Shown: positions 48,321 through 62,000 of the stretch, piece after piece | How the letters are laid out: the number at the start of each line of letters is the position of its first letter | Position numbering within the stretch: position 1 is the first letter of the stretch | NCBI GenBank assembly: GCA_949357655.1 | Contig: CASHTG010000004.1 | Location: forward strand, 434,001-498,000 | Direction: 5' to 3' | DNA: 64,000 bases | From: Parascedosporium putredinis | Taxonomy: Eukaryota > Ascomycota > Sordariomycetes > Microascales > Microascaceae | Program-made: the position numbers and the translations under genes | Notes under the pieces: generated by a model | What the model was told of the DNA's origin: nothing | The model's database searches: none | Seen by the model: the letters and a program-made list of their open reading frames with translations, nothing else

Positions 48321-50053
48321 ATGTCGTCTCCATCATCATCATCCCACTCGGGAAAGCGAAAGCGCCCTTCATCCACCGATGCCAACTTCCACATGATGGA
48401 TCCTACATTACAACCTTCGTCGCGCGACGCCTCCGCTGAAGAAGGCGATACCACGGCTCCCGAATCTGGCAGGCTCCAGAGCCGCAAGCTCGAATTAACC
48501 ACGTCGTCCTCCTCCGCCCATCCGTCTAAGAGGCAGCGGGCTAACTCGGACCGCGCCAATGCCGAGGCCAGGCTTGACCCCGGCGAGCCCAGCGACACTA
48601 CCGAGGCCAGCGTAGACATCGCCGAGAGGGTTGGGCGCAGAGGTAGGAAGCCTTCCCTCATCACCAAGGATGAGAACGGTGAGAAGGCTGTTGCCATGGC
48701 TCCTCCCCCAATTGGCAACCTCGCCGACCCTGTCGGCTACAAGACGAATCCGCCTCCCGTTGGTAGACCTGTACGAGTCTATGCCGACGGAGTTTTTGAT
48801 CTTTTCCATCTCGGGTAGGCTTTCCCCTTTCATACACGTAGTATTCAACCTAGACGCGTCGTTTTACCATGGCTAATCACGTTTTCTTACCTTGTCTTTT
48901 TGAACTGTAGGCACATGCGACAGCTCGAACAGGCCAAGAAGGCTTTCCCCGAAGTCTACCTCATGGTTGGCGTTACTGGCGACGAAGATACCCATAGGCG
49001 CAAAGGCCTGACTGTGCTCTCCGGCGCCGAGCGCGCCGAGACGGTGCGCCACTGCAAGTGGGTCGATGAGGTCGTCGAAAACTGCCCTTGGATCGTGACT
49101 CCCGAGTTCCTCGACGAGCATCAGATTGATTACGTCGCTCACGATGATATCCCCTACGGCGCCGACGAAGGCGACGATATCTACGCCCCCATCAAGGAGG
49201 CTGGCAAGTTCCTTGCCACCCAGCGCACCGAGGGTGTCAGCACGACAGGCATCATTACAAGGTAAGAAAAATACTAGCGTGGTGGGGAGAGGAAGAGGGA
49301 GACAGAGGCAAACTTTACACGAGGTTCTCTTCTTTTCTTCGCGCTCCCTCGGCGCACAAAGCTTACACCTACTCTTTATCACCTTTACAATGCTAACTTT
49401 GGCCGGTTTCGCCCCATTCTTCTAGGGTCGTAAGGGATTACGAAAAATACCTTGCTCGACAGTTCAGGCGAGGTGCTTCTCGACAGGAGCTCAACGTCAG
49501 CTGGCTCAAGAAGAACGAGATGGATCTAAAGCGCCACGTGCAGGACCTGCGCGAAAACATCCGTACCAACTGGTCCACTACTGGCCAGGAGCTTAGCCGC
49601 GAGCTCCGTCAGTTTTGGCCCGCCAGCAGGCCTCAGAGCCCTGCCCGCTACAACCCACACGCCTCCAACGGCGATACGCTATCCCCGCTACCGCACTCAG
49701 ATCGCCTGGCCTCCCCGGTGGTCAGGGCAGCATGAACGACTTCGTGGCAGGATACGCCGTTGGCTTGATTGGCGGTGTTCGGTCTTGGGTATGTGCTATC
49801 CCCCACCTTACTCTCACCCGGGTTATTTGTGCTCTTCCCCCTTGGGGGTCTCTTGGGCTGTCGTATTCGTCAATGCCGTGGCGGGAAAGAGGTTGAACAT
49901 GCTCGACGACGTTTGACTAACTCTGTTTTTCTTTTTCAGATGACGAAGAGCCGTAGCCGGGATTTGGACAGCCGGCCAGCGAGCGACGATGATTCCGAAG
50001 AGAGCGGGTCCGACAAGGTGCAGCTCCAAAGGCCCGCCTCCGCGAAGATCTAG
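48321..50053 (+). CDS. PCT1: choline-phosphate cytidylyltransferase (CCT)
   Basis: This enzyme makes CDP-choline from CTP and phosphocholine, the rate-limiting step of the CDP-choline (Kennedy) route to phosphatidylcholine. Exons are 48321-48814, 48911-49261, 49426-49788 and 49940-50053, with donors GTAGGC, GTAAGA and GTATGT. A Ser-rich N-terminus is followed by the catalytic fold RVYADGVFDLFHLGHMRQLE, in which the HxGH signature spans the first splice junction. GVTGDEDTHRRKG, HCKWVDEVVENCPW, YVAHDDIPY and the RTEGVSTTGIITR signature come next. A charged amphipathic region (DYEKYLARQFRRG, LKKNEMDLKRHVQDLREN) matches the lipid-sensing membrane-binding helix. One base is missing in the C4 run at 49713-49716, between LASP and GGQGSMNDFVAGYAVG. 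The short last exon encodes an acidic, phospho-type tail. Corrected length is 440 residues. Confidence 0.95.
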
Positions 50054-53000
50054 GTAGTCTCCTTCCTACTCGCGTTACTCTTGGAACCCTCGGACCCAAT
50101 CTTCTTTTTGACTTCACTTGTCATAATTTTTCTTTTGCCAGTTTTATATTTGTTCTGAACTGGCTGGTTTGTACAATCGTCTTAATATTGCGGTGCCTGC
50201 TCGTCTCGTCCTCGTTTCTTGTTCTCTCTCTTTTTATCAAGAAGCAAACACAAAAGGGGGATTGTCTGGCCATTTTCGAGCGGGGAAAGAAAGGCCGTTA
50301 TTCGTTATAAACAATGTTCGCATCGACTGTCGAGGCAACACGAAGAAATTCCAAATGGAGGGGAGGGTGCTTCTCTTTTCCTATTCCTCCCACTCCCAAT
50401 TTTTTTATCACTTCAGGACTTATTTGTTATTTTATTGCGCACGCGCAGGATACTGGGTTTATTAGAATCAAGGGAAAAGAAGATCAGAATGAGGAGGGTG
50501 GTGGCAAATGGAAAGCAAAACTTATCAACACGCTCCTCCTTCCTTCGCGCTTGATCATCTGAGTGAAGACAGGCGCCTCGGGTGAATTTTGGGAGGGAAA
50601 GGGAAGCGAGATAGATTGCGATGATGGGAGAAAGCAAAGGTAAAGCAACATGATATGGTTTGGCCCGAGGGGCTGATTCTTGCTTTGGCCGTGAGAGCTC
50701 AAGCCTGCTCGGCCGAGATGGAAAGAACGAATACATTTTTTTTTAACCGTTCACAGCTACGCCTATGTGTTTTCTAGGGGAAGTTGTGTGAAATGTGAGG
50801 TGGAGGGATATTAACTGGACGATGGCCCCAAGTGCTATGCAGGATCCCGGTCGGCTCCCCGGAGAACACCTTGGAAGAGACTGAATAAAGTCCGCGGGAG
50901 GGGAACAAAGATGGGCGAGTGGAGGACCGGGGGCGAGAAGAAGGATGGCCAAAGAGTTGGACTGGGAATTGGAAAGAACAAGGGCATGAGAGAAGGGGGA
51001 GGGGACGCCCGAGATGCTTCGTGAGCGTGTAAACGACGCAGCGGACATGGCGCGAACTGATGTGCCCGCGTCACACAGGATGAGAAAAGGGGAAGGGGGC
51101 TGGAAAGGTAGGGTTTTCCTCGAGCCCGGGACCAGCAGAGGATCTGTGGAAGTGAAAAAGGTTCGCGTGAGCTAGAAACGGAGGGAAGGCTGGCCCTGAA
51201 AGAAGGAAGGATTGGGGGCGTGTCGTTCTGCGTGCTGCTCGGGCCCATCTCGGCCTCGGACTTGGCCGGAGAGTGCCTAGGAAGATATTCAGGAGGAGGA
51301 GGAGGAGGGGGCGTTTACATGTGCCGTGGTCGAGAAAACATGCAGCTGTTACAAGGGGAAGGGAAGGAAGGGGGGAGCGGCGAGGTGAGGAAGAGGGCGA
51401 GGGAAACAATGCCCCAGAAGTTAGGCGCGCGAGGGTTGGTGCGCGCCAGTGGTGGCTGCAGACCCTCCTCCTGAGCGCGTTAGGCGCGAGAAGAAGGTTG
51501 GTTGAGGGCTGCTGGGGACGTCTCTCCCGCTGTGGGAGAAGAGGCGGGGGAGGGGCATAGAGAGGGGCAGAAGTGTATAAAGGGGGGCATCTCGGGTCTG
51601 GGGAAGAGAGGTGGCGGGGGCTGTCTCGGGCGCTTAAGGATCCTGCGAGGATGGGAAGCCATATCAGAGGCCGTTGCGGGAGGGCGGGAGAAAGGAAAGG
51701 GGACGTGGAGGGCAGAAGGGGGACTTGCGTTGGGATTGGATTCTGGGGGTTAGAGCGGCGGCGGGGGCGAGAAGGAAAGATACGGAGAGGAGAGGAGAAG
51801 GGTCGGCGAGGTTGGCGCATGGCAGACACGAGGGAATGCGAACTGGACGATGAGGGGGCATCGCTGCGTTTCAGCTGAGAGCAAAGAAAGAGGAGGAAGA
51901 GGAGGAGAGGGTGGTGGGGGTTATGTTACGCCAAAAGGGCCGTTCCGAGATTCACGGGGAAGCATCTCGCGCGGGGTGGGTGCGGAAGGTGAGAGAGAAG
52001 GGGGGCTTGAACGCGGGGAGCGCCGAGACTCAATGGGCAGGCTCTTGGTCTTGAAAGGGGGGCAACGGGGGTCCAAACCGGGGGAAAGGTCTATCACGAT
52101 GAACGGGTGAAGCGAGAGGGGATGCGTGCCTGGGAGAGACTAGCCTTGTGTGTCGGTCGTATATCTGAGAATGGTGAAGAGGGTGTGTGTGTGTTACTTC
52201 TTGCGCAGATGTGTCTCTCCTTGGCCCTTTATCGAGATATCGGTGCGCATCGAACCTCGAAGGGCTCTCCCGCGTCAATCTCTCTCGTTGCGGGAACATT
52301 CCCAAACTGGAAGAATCGCCGCTCCGTACATTGGGGTCGGGTCCGCGGGAGCCTCCAGTCCCGTTTGGCATATGCATGATTTCGTGTAGGCGCAGTGCTG
52401 GCTGGGAGCTCCAAGGAAAAACGTCTCCCCGTACCCTCCTCCATCTCTCTCTTCCGGTCGTCATCCCCGCTGCCCCGGGGGCGGACATGAAAGTGAAGTG
52501 TGATATCAAAGCGCGGCAAGCGCGGACGGGTATTCGTTGGAGCGGGTGGCTTTTGGGCCGTTGAACCTCGCATCTTCGTGTTGTGCATATTCAGGACTAT
52601 TTTACGCACCCTCTCCTGTAAACTACGTAAACGGGGTGCGTGCTCTCTTCTCATGTTATCCCGAAAGCAACGGCGGAGGGAGGGTTGCCGATACGAGCAC
52701 ACGTCGTGCGACAGCAGGCTTCTAGAAACGACCAAAAGGGACAAGGCTAGATATCGTATATGCTAGAAATGGGCAACCAGGCTGTCTTCGCCCTCCACGA
52801 AGTAGACCACCCATCCGGCCGGAAACCTCATCGAGCGAGCACACAATAATTCCTCTTTGTAAATACGGCCATGTCCGGCCCATCTCCACGTGGAGGGGGA
52901 ACAAAACGCGAGGGCGCAGGGTAAGACGAAGCGAAGGAATGATACAGAGGCTCGACACGTTTCCGGGAGTGCTGTGCCGGATCGCCCACTACCCGAGCGG

Positions 53001-56000
53001 AATCCGCCCCCGGAAGGGACCATCCCCGTCAGCCCTACCATCTCCACGCCATTTTGTTCTTCTCCGAATCAAACCGACAATGAGGATGACGGCATAGGAA
53101 AAGTGAACAGGAGGCTGAGGGGCAAGGGGAATGAGCAAGGTGGGGGTTTGATTTGACGAAAGAATGCTGTTTGTTCGATTTCAATCGAAGCCTGTCAAGA
53201 GAAAGCGCTTACGCGACGATTAGCTGATGCCGGGAAAAGGCACTTCCTTCTCTTATTCTTCATCCGCTGTGTTCTGCATCTCCAAAAAGAAAAGCACAGC
53301 CACACACCCCGGCGGCTCCTCTTTCATCCCATCTCCAAGTGTTCTTGGCCTTTTTTGTTTTTTTTTTTTTTTTTTTTTTTCTCTACCCCCTTCCCTTTTC
53401 GGTCGCTTCTTTTTATCTCTTCTTTTTCCATCTTCCGGATGTCGGCGCTGTGGCGTAGCGATGTGGATTCGGAAGGACGGGCTGCCGGTCTATACTTGGC
53501 TGTGGACGTCCGCCCCGCGAATCTCCTTGGACGATCCGCGCCCCATCGTGGATCACCAAGTTTGCCCTGCAAGAGGATTCGGCTTCACTCGCCCGAGACC
53601 TGGCGTTCTTGCCTCCCCTTCTGCTCTCGGGAGCGTCTTCATCCTTGCGAATCAATAAGCCGGTTTGCTGAATGGCATGAAGAAAGGCGAGTCGAAAGTC
53701 TGGGCTTTGGGGAAGGAAGGAGCGTGCCCGGGGATCAGGCTACTCGTCGGCCGAAACAGGGCCAAACGGCCGAGAAGTGCACATTGGTGTTGGACCTCTC
53801 AGTTTCTACCTAGCCGGGTCTTTATCCTTGAATAGACTATCCGCTGTTCTATTCTATCCCCTTGTTTATGTGGGGTGTATGTGAAGAACCCAGAATGACG
53901 AGATGACCCTGTTCATCGTGTTTGATATTGGTGATGTTATCCCCGTTACAACTCGTCCACGAGGCTGTTTGAAACCCCCGCGGAGGAAACAAGAGAAGGG
54001 GACAACCACTCGGCCCACCCTTCCTTGTCGCTTAATCCTTCTTGACGGTGCTCGTTACTTCAAATCCTCTTCCCACTTCGAACCAGGGCAGCCTTCGCCT
54101 GTGGACAGAGGGCGGGAACCACACCGTCCACCTGGACGTGCTTGCCCTTGAACCCTCGTGCGGGAGATCGCCATTGCACGACATGTTAAGCGCGGAAGGA
54201 GGCCATGCCCTTTCCCTATCCTTTCTCTTTCTTCCACTCCGCCCCTCCTCTCTCTTCGGTAGGTATGAAACTCGAACAAGAGGGAGGTGAGGGGAACAGG
54301 GTCCACTCGAAATCTCAAACAAGCGACGGGGAGGCGAAAGAGGGCACACAAAATCTGAAAGGGGTAGGGGATGGCGATGTGATTGCTGGAATTAGAACAG
54401 GTTTTCGCGTCTAAGCTTGACATGATGGCCTCCGCCACAATTTTTGGGCGTGGTCGGGCGGCGGAGATGCGTGACACAAAGTCGCTTAACGGATGGTAAG
54501 AAGCCCGGATGGCGAAGTAAAGACTGCCAATCGTCGCCGCGCCAGTAGTAGGAAATGTCAGATAGGGCTATGTGTGGGGTGAATTTTTGCTTACTTCTTT
54601 TTTTCCTTTTTTTTTTTCCTTCCTTTTTCATCACCCCATTCGCTTGATTTTCCCCTTCGTCTTTATTCAATAGGGGCATAAATGGTTGCCTCTCTGATTT
54701 TTGAGTCTCCGTTTTGCCTTCAAACCCGTTGTGAAAAAGTAATTATTGACCAAGGCATACGAGAGGACGGCAGCGTGCGGACGTGGAGAGTTGCGGGGCG
54801 CCACGTTGACGGAACCTGCACCGACCGCCGTTGTCTCACTGGTCTCTGCCACCTCTTGACATCTCCGCCTAAAGGATTTAGGGTGTGTTCTAGCGGCACC
54901 GTCAGTTACCGGGACCTGAGGACGGCGTGGCGCAGTGCGTGCTGGTACAGTAGGCTTGTTATAGGTCGAATGTTTCTTCGCCATTTGTGTGAAACACCCA
55001 GATGTTGAGTGCTGCCTCTCGCCCAGCCTGGGGGAACTGGAAACAACAGGTTATACGTTTAGTGAGAGAAAGGGGCTGCAATGCCGCGGTGCCGAAAAGA
55101 GAAGATAACCACATCAGAAAAAGAAATAAAAAAGGACATGTCTTATGCAGGAGGAAGGGTGCGCACTGCCTCAAGGAGCCAAGATCGTTCCACTCACGCC
55201 CCAAGGGACCATTCCTCGTCCGCAGAGTTGGGATTCCCACTGCTTTTACGACGTAGCGTGCATACGCGCGTATGACGTTGTGCAATCCTAACAATCCCCT
55301 TTTACCTCGCGCGATGCGTTCAACTCTCTGCCTTTGCGTTTTGTGGTGCACTAATACCGTAGTCCGCGACGAGCCTGTCTCTCGAACTGGAAACGAAGTC
55401 AGCAAGCGTGTGGGTGGTCTACTAGAACGGGGACGCAGGCCTGCCCCTCATTTCAACCCCGGGAAGAGCAGTTGTGCTCTCAACACCACAAGTGGGGGAG
55501 GTGGGTGACGCTTCGCGCCCACACAGCCAGCGCAGTCCTCGGTCTTCAAAGTCGATAGTTGATCCGATGCCGAATTCCGTTAGAGGAATTCATTCTTCCT
55601 CTGAATCAAGCAAAGTTTGGGACCGGATTGACCATCCCTGTTTGGGCTCTCGATGAAGCTTCTTTCACGCAGGTCAGCGGGTTTGTTGGTTAACCCCAGA
55701 CCCAGCTCCACTTCGCACGCATGTTGTCCTCCATTAAATCTTAGACCTTCACTTTGCTCCATGCTCGAGGTTGGCCCGCGCGTTGGTAAGTTTGGGACGT
55801 TATGTCCAGGGCTGCTAGTGCCTTGGGGGCTGCTTTCCAGGGGCCGCTGGCTGGCTGGCTGGCCAAGCAAGAGCGGGTGCAGGCCTGGGAGAAGGGCTCG
55901 GGCCCGAACTGGGGGCCGGTTTCAGTTAACTCGTCGCCCAAAGAAACGAACCAAGGAACCGAAAATTGTCTCTGTACGCCCTATCCCTAATACGGCTAAA

Positions 56001-59000
56001 CTTGGAGGGATGTTCGGGCTGGCCTCGTTCCCCAGAACTACAAACTTGTATTAGGTGGATGAGATTTCATGTGCGTTCAACAGGGTTAAGACGACCTCAG
56101 CTGCAATAATATCACCGTCGCTGAACGCGCTATGGTCTATCAATGGACGTGGCCCTGTGTTGTCCATAGATCAATATGCCTTTCTTAGTTTTACAGTGAG
56201 GAGCCTGACCCCCACCTTCAACTGCAGAGGAATCATGAAAATGAGAAGAGTACTTTTCAAAGGAGATAACGGTGCTTCGCAAGAATAAGAAAAGAAATCA
56301 AAAGGGCAAAAGAGCATTGTTGCATCCGCCGGAGCAAAAGGCCCTGGGATCTTGCGCATCATGTTTATCATTGTCGCGACCACCGGTTAGTGCTGTAATA
56401 GTGGGCATCTAATGCTGGTCTTTCGGAAAATGGAGAGGACAGGAAGAGGCCGTTAGCTCAGCAAACACACCAGCGCTGCTTTTCTCCCACCTTTTGATGC
56501 AAGTTATGCACCCCAACGCTAGTTTTTCAATCGCTCGCTTCCCTCGGACGCCCAGTCGGCAGCAGGCTACGTATTCCGCGGAGGCAGGTCCAGGGCTATT
56601 GTTCTTGGCACGCTGTAGCGTCGCTGCAACTGCAACTGGTATTTGCAGTAGCTTGCATTCTGTGGGCTTGCGTCGAGTTCCCCGTCTAGACTCGGCTTGT
56701 CTTGTGATCCTCCAGGCGAGACTAGGGTTGGTTGGAACAAAGTGGGCAAGGGGAAAAGAGGAGAGTGGAGACCAAACGGCTGGAATCAACTGTTCTGATG
56801 TTATTCTTTATTTCTCACAAAGCAGAAAAAGACAAGAGGATGGAGAAGGATCGAGAGCTGCATAATACTCCAAGGTCTACTTCGTAGGATGCGGGGTCAT
56901 ATCGCGGCTTTTGGGGAACTGTTTGTTGATCATCTGGCCCCTAAGGAAGGGGAACAAAAGGCCTCAATCTTCATGGCTCGGTAGCATCGGCTCTGGTTTG
57001 CGGCTGGCTGGACGAGCCAGCTGGCCAGGCCGCTGGTTGGGCCACTGGACGCTGAAACCATGCCGGAGGTAAGGTGGAGGCCAGCCTTTGGCCGCTTGAA
57101 GAGGGGGCCAGACCGACGGCGACCTGGCGGAGATAAACCCATATGCGACTATTAATTCCTTGGTGCTCTTCTTTCTTTGAACGACTTTAAGAAAGTTAAC
57201 GCTGTTTGACGAGATTTGATTTCCCACGTCGCAGTGAAATCTCATTTTCCTTGCGCGGCATCACTCCCTGTCACCCTCTGCAACGTCGGTGAGGGGGGGG
57301 GGCCATTCTAAACAGATGGCGTAACAATATCAAAGAGGGGAAGACAGTGCCTGGCGGTAAGCTTGTTATGCTTTTCCATGACCCCACAAGTGGTGGATAG
57401 ACTAGGATTGAAAGAAGGGGACAAAATGGCCAGGCACTGGCCTGTATCTTGGGGTGGTGGTGGAGGTGTATCGTTGGCAACTTTCCCGTTTAATGCACCA
57501 TCTTGGGAATGGGCTCATCGACTAAAACCTGGTGTCCCAGCCAGGCTTAACGGGGAGGGGAAGTAAAGGTTCGGAACCGCCTAATATCAACGTGCCGTTA
57601 AGACGGCGGGGACCAGGATCAGTTCTTTTTTTTGAGACTAGGCCACGACCGACAGGGGTGCCGCGGATCGACGGTGATGTGCCGCGCTGCCGTCCTGTGA
57701 GGCTCCGAGCAGGCGATTCGAGATGAGGGCCAGCCATGGCAAGAAGCTCGATTGTACGAAGTATCTGCCCACTGCTGGGTAATGTCCACATTGCAAGAAC
57801 GCCAATCATCGCCTGCACGCTATTTCCAACTTGCGTCATTGCTGCGCTCTTGATGTATAAGGTTGCAGACGAGATTATAGGGGGAAGTAGGGAGTAGAAG
57901 GCCGTCAACGCCCAGTGCACCTTTGGAATTATGTTCGTGCTTCTTCCTCTCATTCCTTTACCCATGGATGGCCTGTGTGAAAATAGCTTTTAGCGCTTTG
58001 GAGATATCGCTATCGTCGATGGGCGAGCAATGCGTTAGACGCGCGTCCGCTATTCCTTGAGCTTTCATCCCCACCCTCCCTTGCGTGACGAGAGGGCGGG
58101 ATTGTGGGCGCGGGCGCGCGCGCATTCATCGATAGGCCTGCTGTGTCTATTTTTAACAAGCTTGTTGAAGCTTTGGGAGGTCAGACCATCCAGGAGTTTG
58201 GATGAAATTAAACACTGGGGTACACCACCCGAGCACGGACAAAAGTGTGAAAACAAGCAAAGATCAGAAGGCGGGGAAGGCACGATGGGCGAGCCTCTTG
58301 TTGGTGGCAGGGAAGCGGATTGGGGGTAGTTGCAGGGGGAAAGAGGGGAAGAACAGGGGGAGTTACTTCCACCTCGCCATGTGCTGGGATAATAGTTCCC
58401 CTCTCTCAAACGATTGATCTCAATGGGCTTATGGATGGATAGTAGAGTCTCTGGGGATTACAAGTGCGCTCTGTAACTCTGAGACAAACTAACTGGGCTT
58501 TTTCTTGAACGGGGAAAATGGCCTGGATCTACGGCCGCGGAAACTTCTGGGTTGAGATCAATTGGGTTGGAAAGTGAAACAGCAGGTACAGCCCTATGAT
58601 AACGTGTAAACATGACCAGGCCGTGCCACCGCGTGGTCTTCTGTAGTAGGAACTAGGGCAAGAGCGAAGATAACCTCGACCGATCTTTTGCGTCATTCTA
58701 TTTACGGGAGGCAGGAACGGCTTGTCAAGTCTATCGATTCCTTCCTCTCCATGCACCGAGAATGGACTGTACTGGGAAGTTTCATGTCACCTTGAGCTGG
58801 CGTTCTCTTCGACCTGAAGTAAAAGAAGAGGAACCTAATTTATTCGAATCTCGACACCAGCGGCTAACTCTTCTGACTAAAAGTCATCTCATCGTTTCTT
58901 GACTTGGATAAACCCAGTGGCTCTCGGCTAGGAGGTCTTGGTTCAATCAGAATCCCCGAAAGTGCCCACTTACATGGGTATTTGGCGCGGTTAGGCGTGA

Positions 59001-62000
59001 CCCCCCAGTGACAGCACGACGATCCTTTCTTCTACTAAAGGATTTCGGCTTGACGTCCACGGCTGTATGATACAGGTAGATGAATCTGTCTCTCTTTTGA
59101 AAGCGGGATGGGTGGTTACAACTCTTCAAACGCCCATCGGGGAAGTACCAGCGATGGCGAGAGGGGGTGTGTATATTGACGGGTAGGAAGAAGTAGTCGC
59201 CAGAACACCAAGAGAAAGCAACGATGATGATAGTAATAATAAATGAACAAACCGCCAACAAACTTCAAGTATCGGCAAGGATTGTTGACGGATGCGAATT
59301 GATCAATTGATGGTTTGGAAGATCTGCCCGCCGTGCGTGCATGCCTGCCGACCCTCAAGCGACGGAGAGTACTTGTCCAGAAAGGGAAGGGAGGGGGAAG
59401 CGAAAGAGAGCGACTGACGTGCGCGTCTGTGTGTCTCTTCCCTGTCCATGAGGCGCCGCCACCGTCCGGGATCACACATTTTGTGATAAAAATAAATTTA
59501 TCTCGCCGAGACTTGGGACGATTTTCCGTCATCGAGAGGTCCGGCAGCCTCGCGATAGGCTGCTTTTCGAACTCAGCGCTTAACCTTGCTGAAGAGCCTC
59601 CCGTTCATGGTTCGACATGTTACAGCCGGCTTGTCAAGATATGAGCCGGTTTTTTTCCTTTTTCTTTTGGGTTTCTTTCTTTCTTGTTCAGCGCACCACC
59701 TGAACGCCACATCATGCCCTTTGGCGTGGATATGTGGAAATAACCTTTCCTTTGAAATCGCTTCTTCGGTTAATCCACTCGTTGCGTAGGAGAGGATTGG
59801 GCTTCCCTTCCCTGGGAGTTGTCATGCCATTTTGGGACAGCACCTGTTACTGCGATGCCGCCATCGCTGCTGCTGCTCTGATGGGTTAGCCAGAGGGCAG
59901 GACCCGGCTCAAAGGACCTTCGAGCGGGAAGCATGTAACACCACAGCAGCAATGCGGTGATATCTGGTCCCTCGATATGCGTCCTGCGCAAGAAAATAAA
60001 ACAAAAGTTCTTCATCACTCAGCAGCACAACCTGACGGGATGACGGAACCGACCAGAGATCCGGTTATGTAAGCGATATACTGGCCGAGGCCCGGGGCAC
60101 TAGTGCATGTCCAACGCACTCTTGTCTCGATAAATTGGAATTCCCAAAGCCTTGGAACCGATAAACAACTAATAATTGAATGAAGGAAGAAACAAAAGGA
60201 AGGTGCGTGCGACGGTCTCTGCGCTTTCCTCTTCTTGGGTCTCTTCTTGTGCTCGCACCTTTTCCCGTTTTGGAACGATCCCCCATCAAAATGTCAGCTG
60301 CACGACCTTTCCACCTGCAGGCGCGGCGCTTATTTTGACCAAAAGGCCTATTTTTAGATTTATCGTTGGGGTAGCGTGGCACTAAGGATGTGCCCCCTTC
60401 CACCACCCATTGTTCACCCAGGTGACGAGCGATCGATCGATATTGAGAGGGCTGCAAAGGCACCGGCAGTGGCACGCACCACCACCGGGCTGGGTAACTG
60501 CCTGGGACGGCTCCTTTCTCTTGCTCCATTGGGACAGATTGGAGAGCGGGGCGGGTGGACGCGACAAAGGGGAGATGCACGGAAGGGCGAGAAGAATTAT
60601 CATTTAATGTACTCCCGCGCAGCGTTACGTCGGTTGCGCCATGACGTTCAAGGAGTACTACTCTCCTCGAGCAGACGGCTGCGCTGCTGCCCTGAGCCTA
60701 CAAGTTAGATTGATTGATCTACGGACGCCTTCGAGATCGATTGTTCCGACGAGTGGAACCCTTTTCTTTTTCGTCGCGATTCTGGATGAATGGGAGCGCC
60801 TAAATGAACACTGAATGACAGAGAGATTATAAACCGGGCACAATGGCGGGACATTGGACCGCGACACACTTTAACCAAGACAGGGACGGCTTTGCACCTT
60901 TCCTGGTTCTTTTATTGGCCAGAACTTCCGCTCAGCCCGCGGGCTTGAGTATCTCCGCGAGGCTGGCGCCGAAAAAGGCGAAGCATTGAAAAAAAAAGAG
61001 GAAACAAGAAACGTAGAGGGGACCGCTACGATACGCGTCGAAACAGCCGAGCGCTACAATTTTCCCGAGCTCGAACCGTGGAATGAGAAGTAAAGGTAAA
61101 ACAATTAAGAAAAATCCCCCAAGCAGTCGCGGTTCAGCATTCGTTGGCCGTCCTCTTGAATGTGCGGTGCGAGTGGTGTGAACATGCTCTTTGTAGCGAC
61201 CAACAGGATCCCTGCTCTACTTGACGGGGAAGGTGTTTCAAGCACGCACTTAGGAAAAGATTTATTATGTTTCTTCATATCACCATCCCGGCTCTCACGG
61301 GGGTATTCAGGCCGAAATTCTATTGCCGTTGGCTCTTTGAGGCGGAAAACAAACGAACGCTATTATAATAAGATTGAACTCCTCGTTCGTTCTTGTTAAA
61401 GAGGGGGAGGCTTGAGCTTCAGCCCTGGTTGAGCAACTGATGATCTTCACGTGTACCCAGGGTACGCTGGCGCGAAGGCGTTCCCAAGCTTCATTTGATC
61501 CAATTGATTCATTCCATTCCTGTATTGTTTCTTGCTACCTCAGTGTAGGCGGTTGGTTTTGTCTAATCTTAGCTGCTCTACCGGGGTGGAAGTGAGCTAA
61601 TTCTTCTTGCCTCTCTAGCTTTGATCCCTTTTGTTCTATCCAGCCGCTGCATGTACCTTTCCTTTGTGACATCGCTTTCCTTCATTTTCATTCTCTCGAA
61701 GGACGCTCGAGGCAGGAGGCAGCGAGGACAGGGCTGGGGTAGTGGATCTGGAACTTCGGCTCGGAGGGGTATCTTCTGGGTTGAAGTGGTATTAGTAAAC
61801 TCTACCCAATGATGCATGTACCGTCCATAGTGATTTTCGCGAGGGGGTACCTGTCAGGTTTGTGCTGTGCCCCCTTCAAGTTTTGCCCTTTCCCAGCCCG
61901 TTCGTTCTCCCATCAACCTCTTTCCCGGGATTCCTTACCAGATGTCACCCTGTCTATAATTTCTTCCCACCCTATAGCAGCAGGGATTATTCCCCCTCTC

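Noticed and set aside
18235..50053. Interpreting the frame breaks as pseudogenes
   Set aside because: The breaks affect essential, otherwise well-preserved genes, sit at homopolymers and share one direction, which fits base-calling loss.
51071..51829. 252-codon minus-strand open frame, Pro/Ser/Arg-rich
   Set aside because: It is a by-product of the purine-rich plus strand; it has no domain, no splice partners and low-complexity composition throughout.
52030..52509. 159-codon minus-strand frame with an Arg/Ser/His-rich composition
   Set aside because: It overlaps competing frames of similar quality and has no motif or conserved block that I can name.
56452..56530. tRNA-like start resembling an A box (GCCGTTAGCTCAG)
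   Set aside because: No B box and no acceptor-stem complement follow within a tRNA length.
57522..57965. 147-codon minus-strand frame with a hydrophobic stretch
   Set aside because: It looks weakly like a membrane segment but has no family resemblance and no linked exons; chance is more likely.
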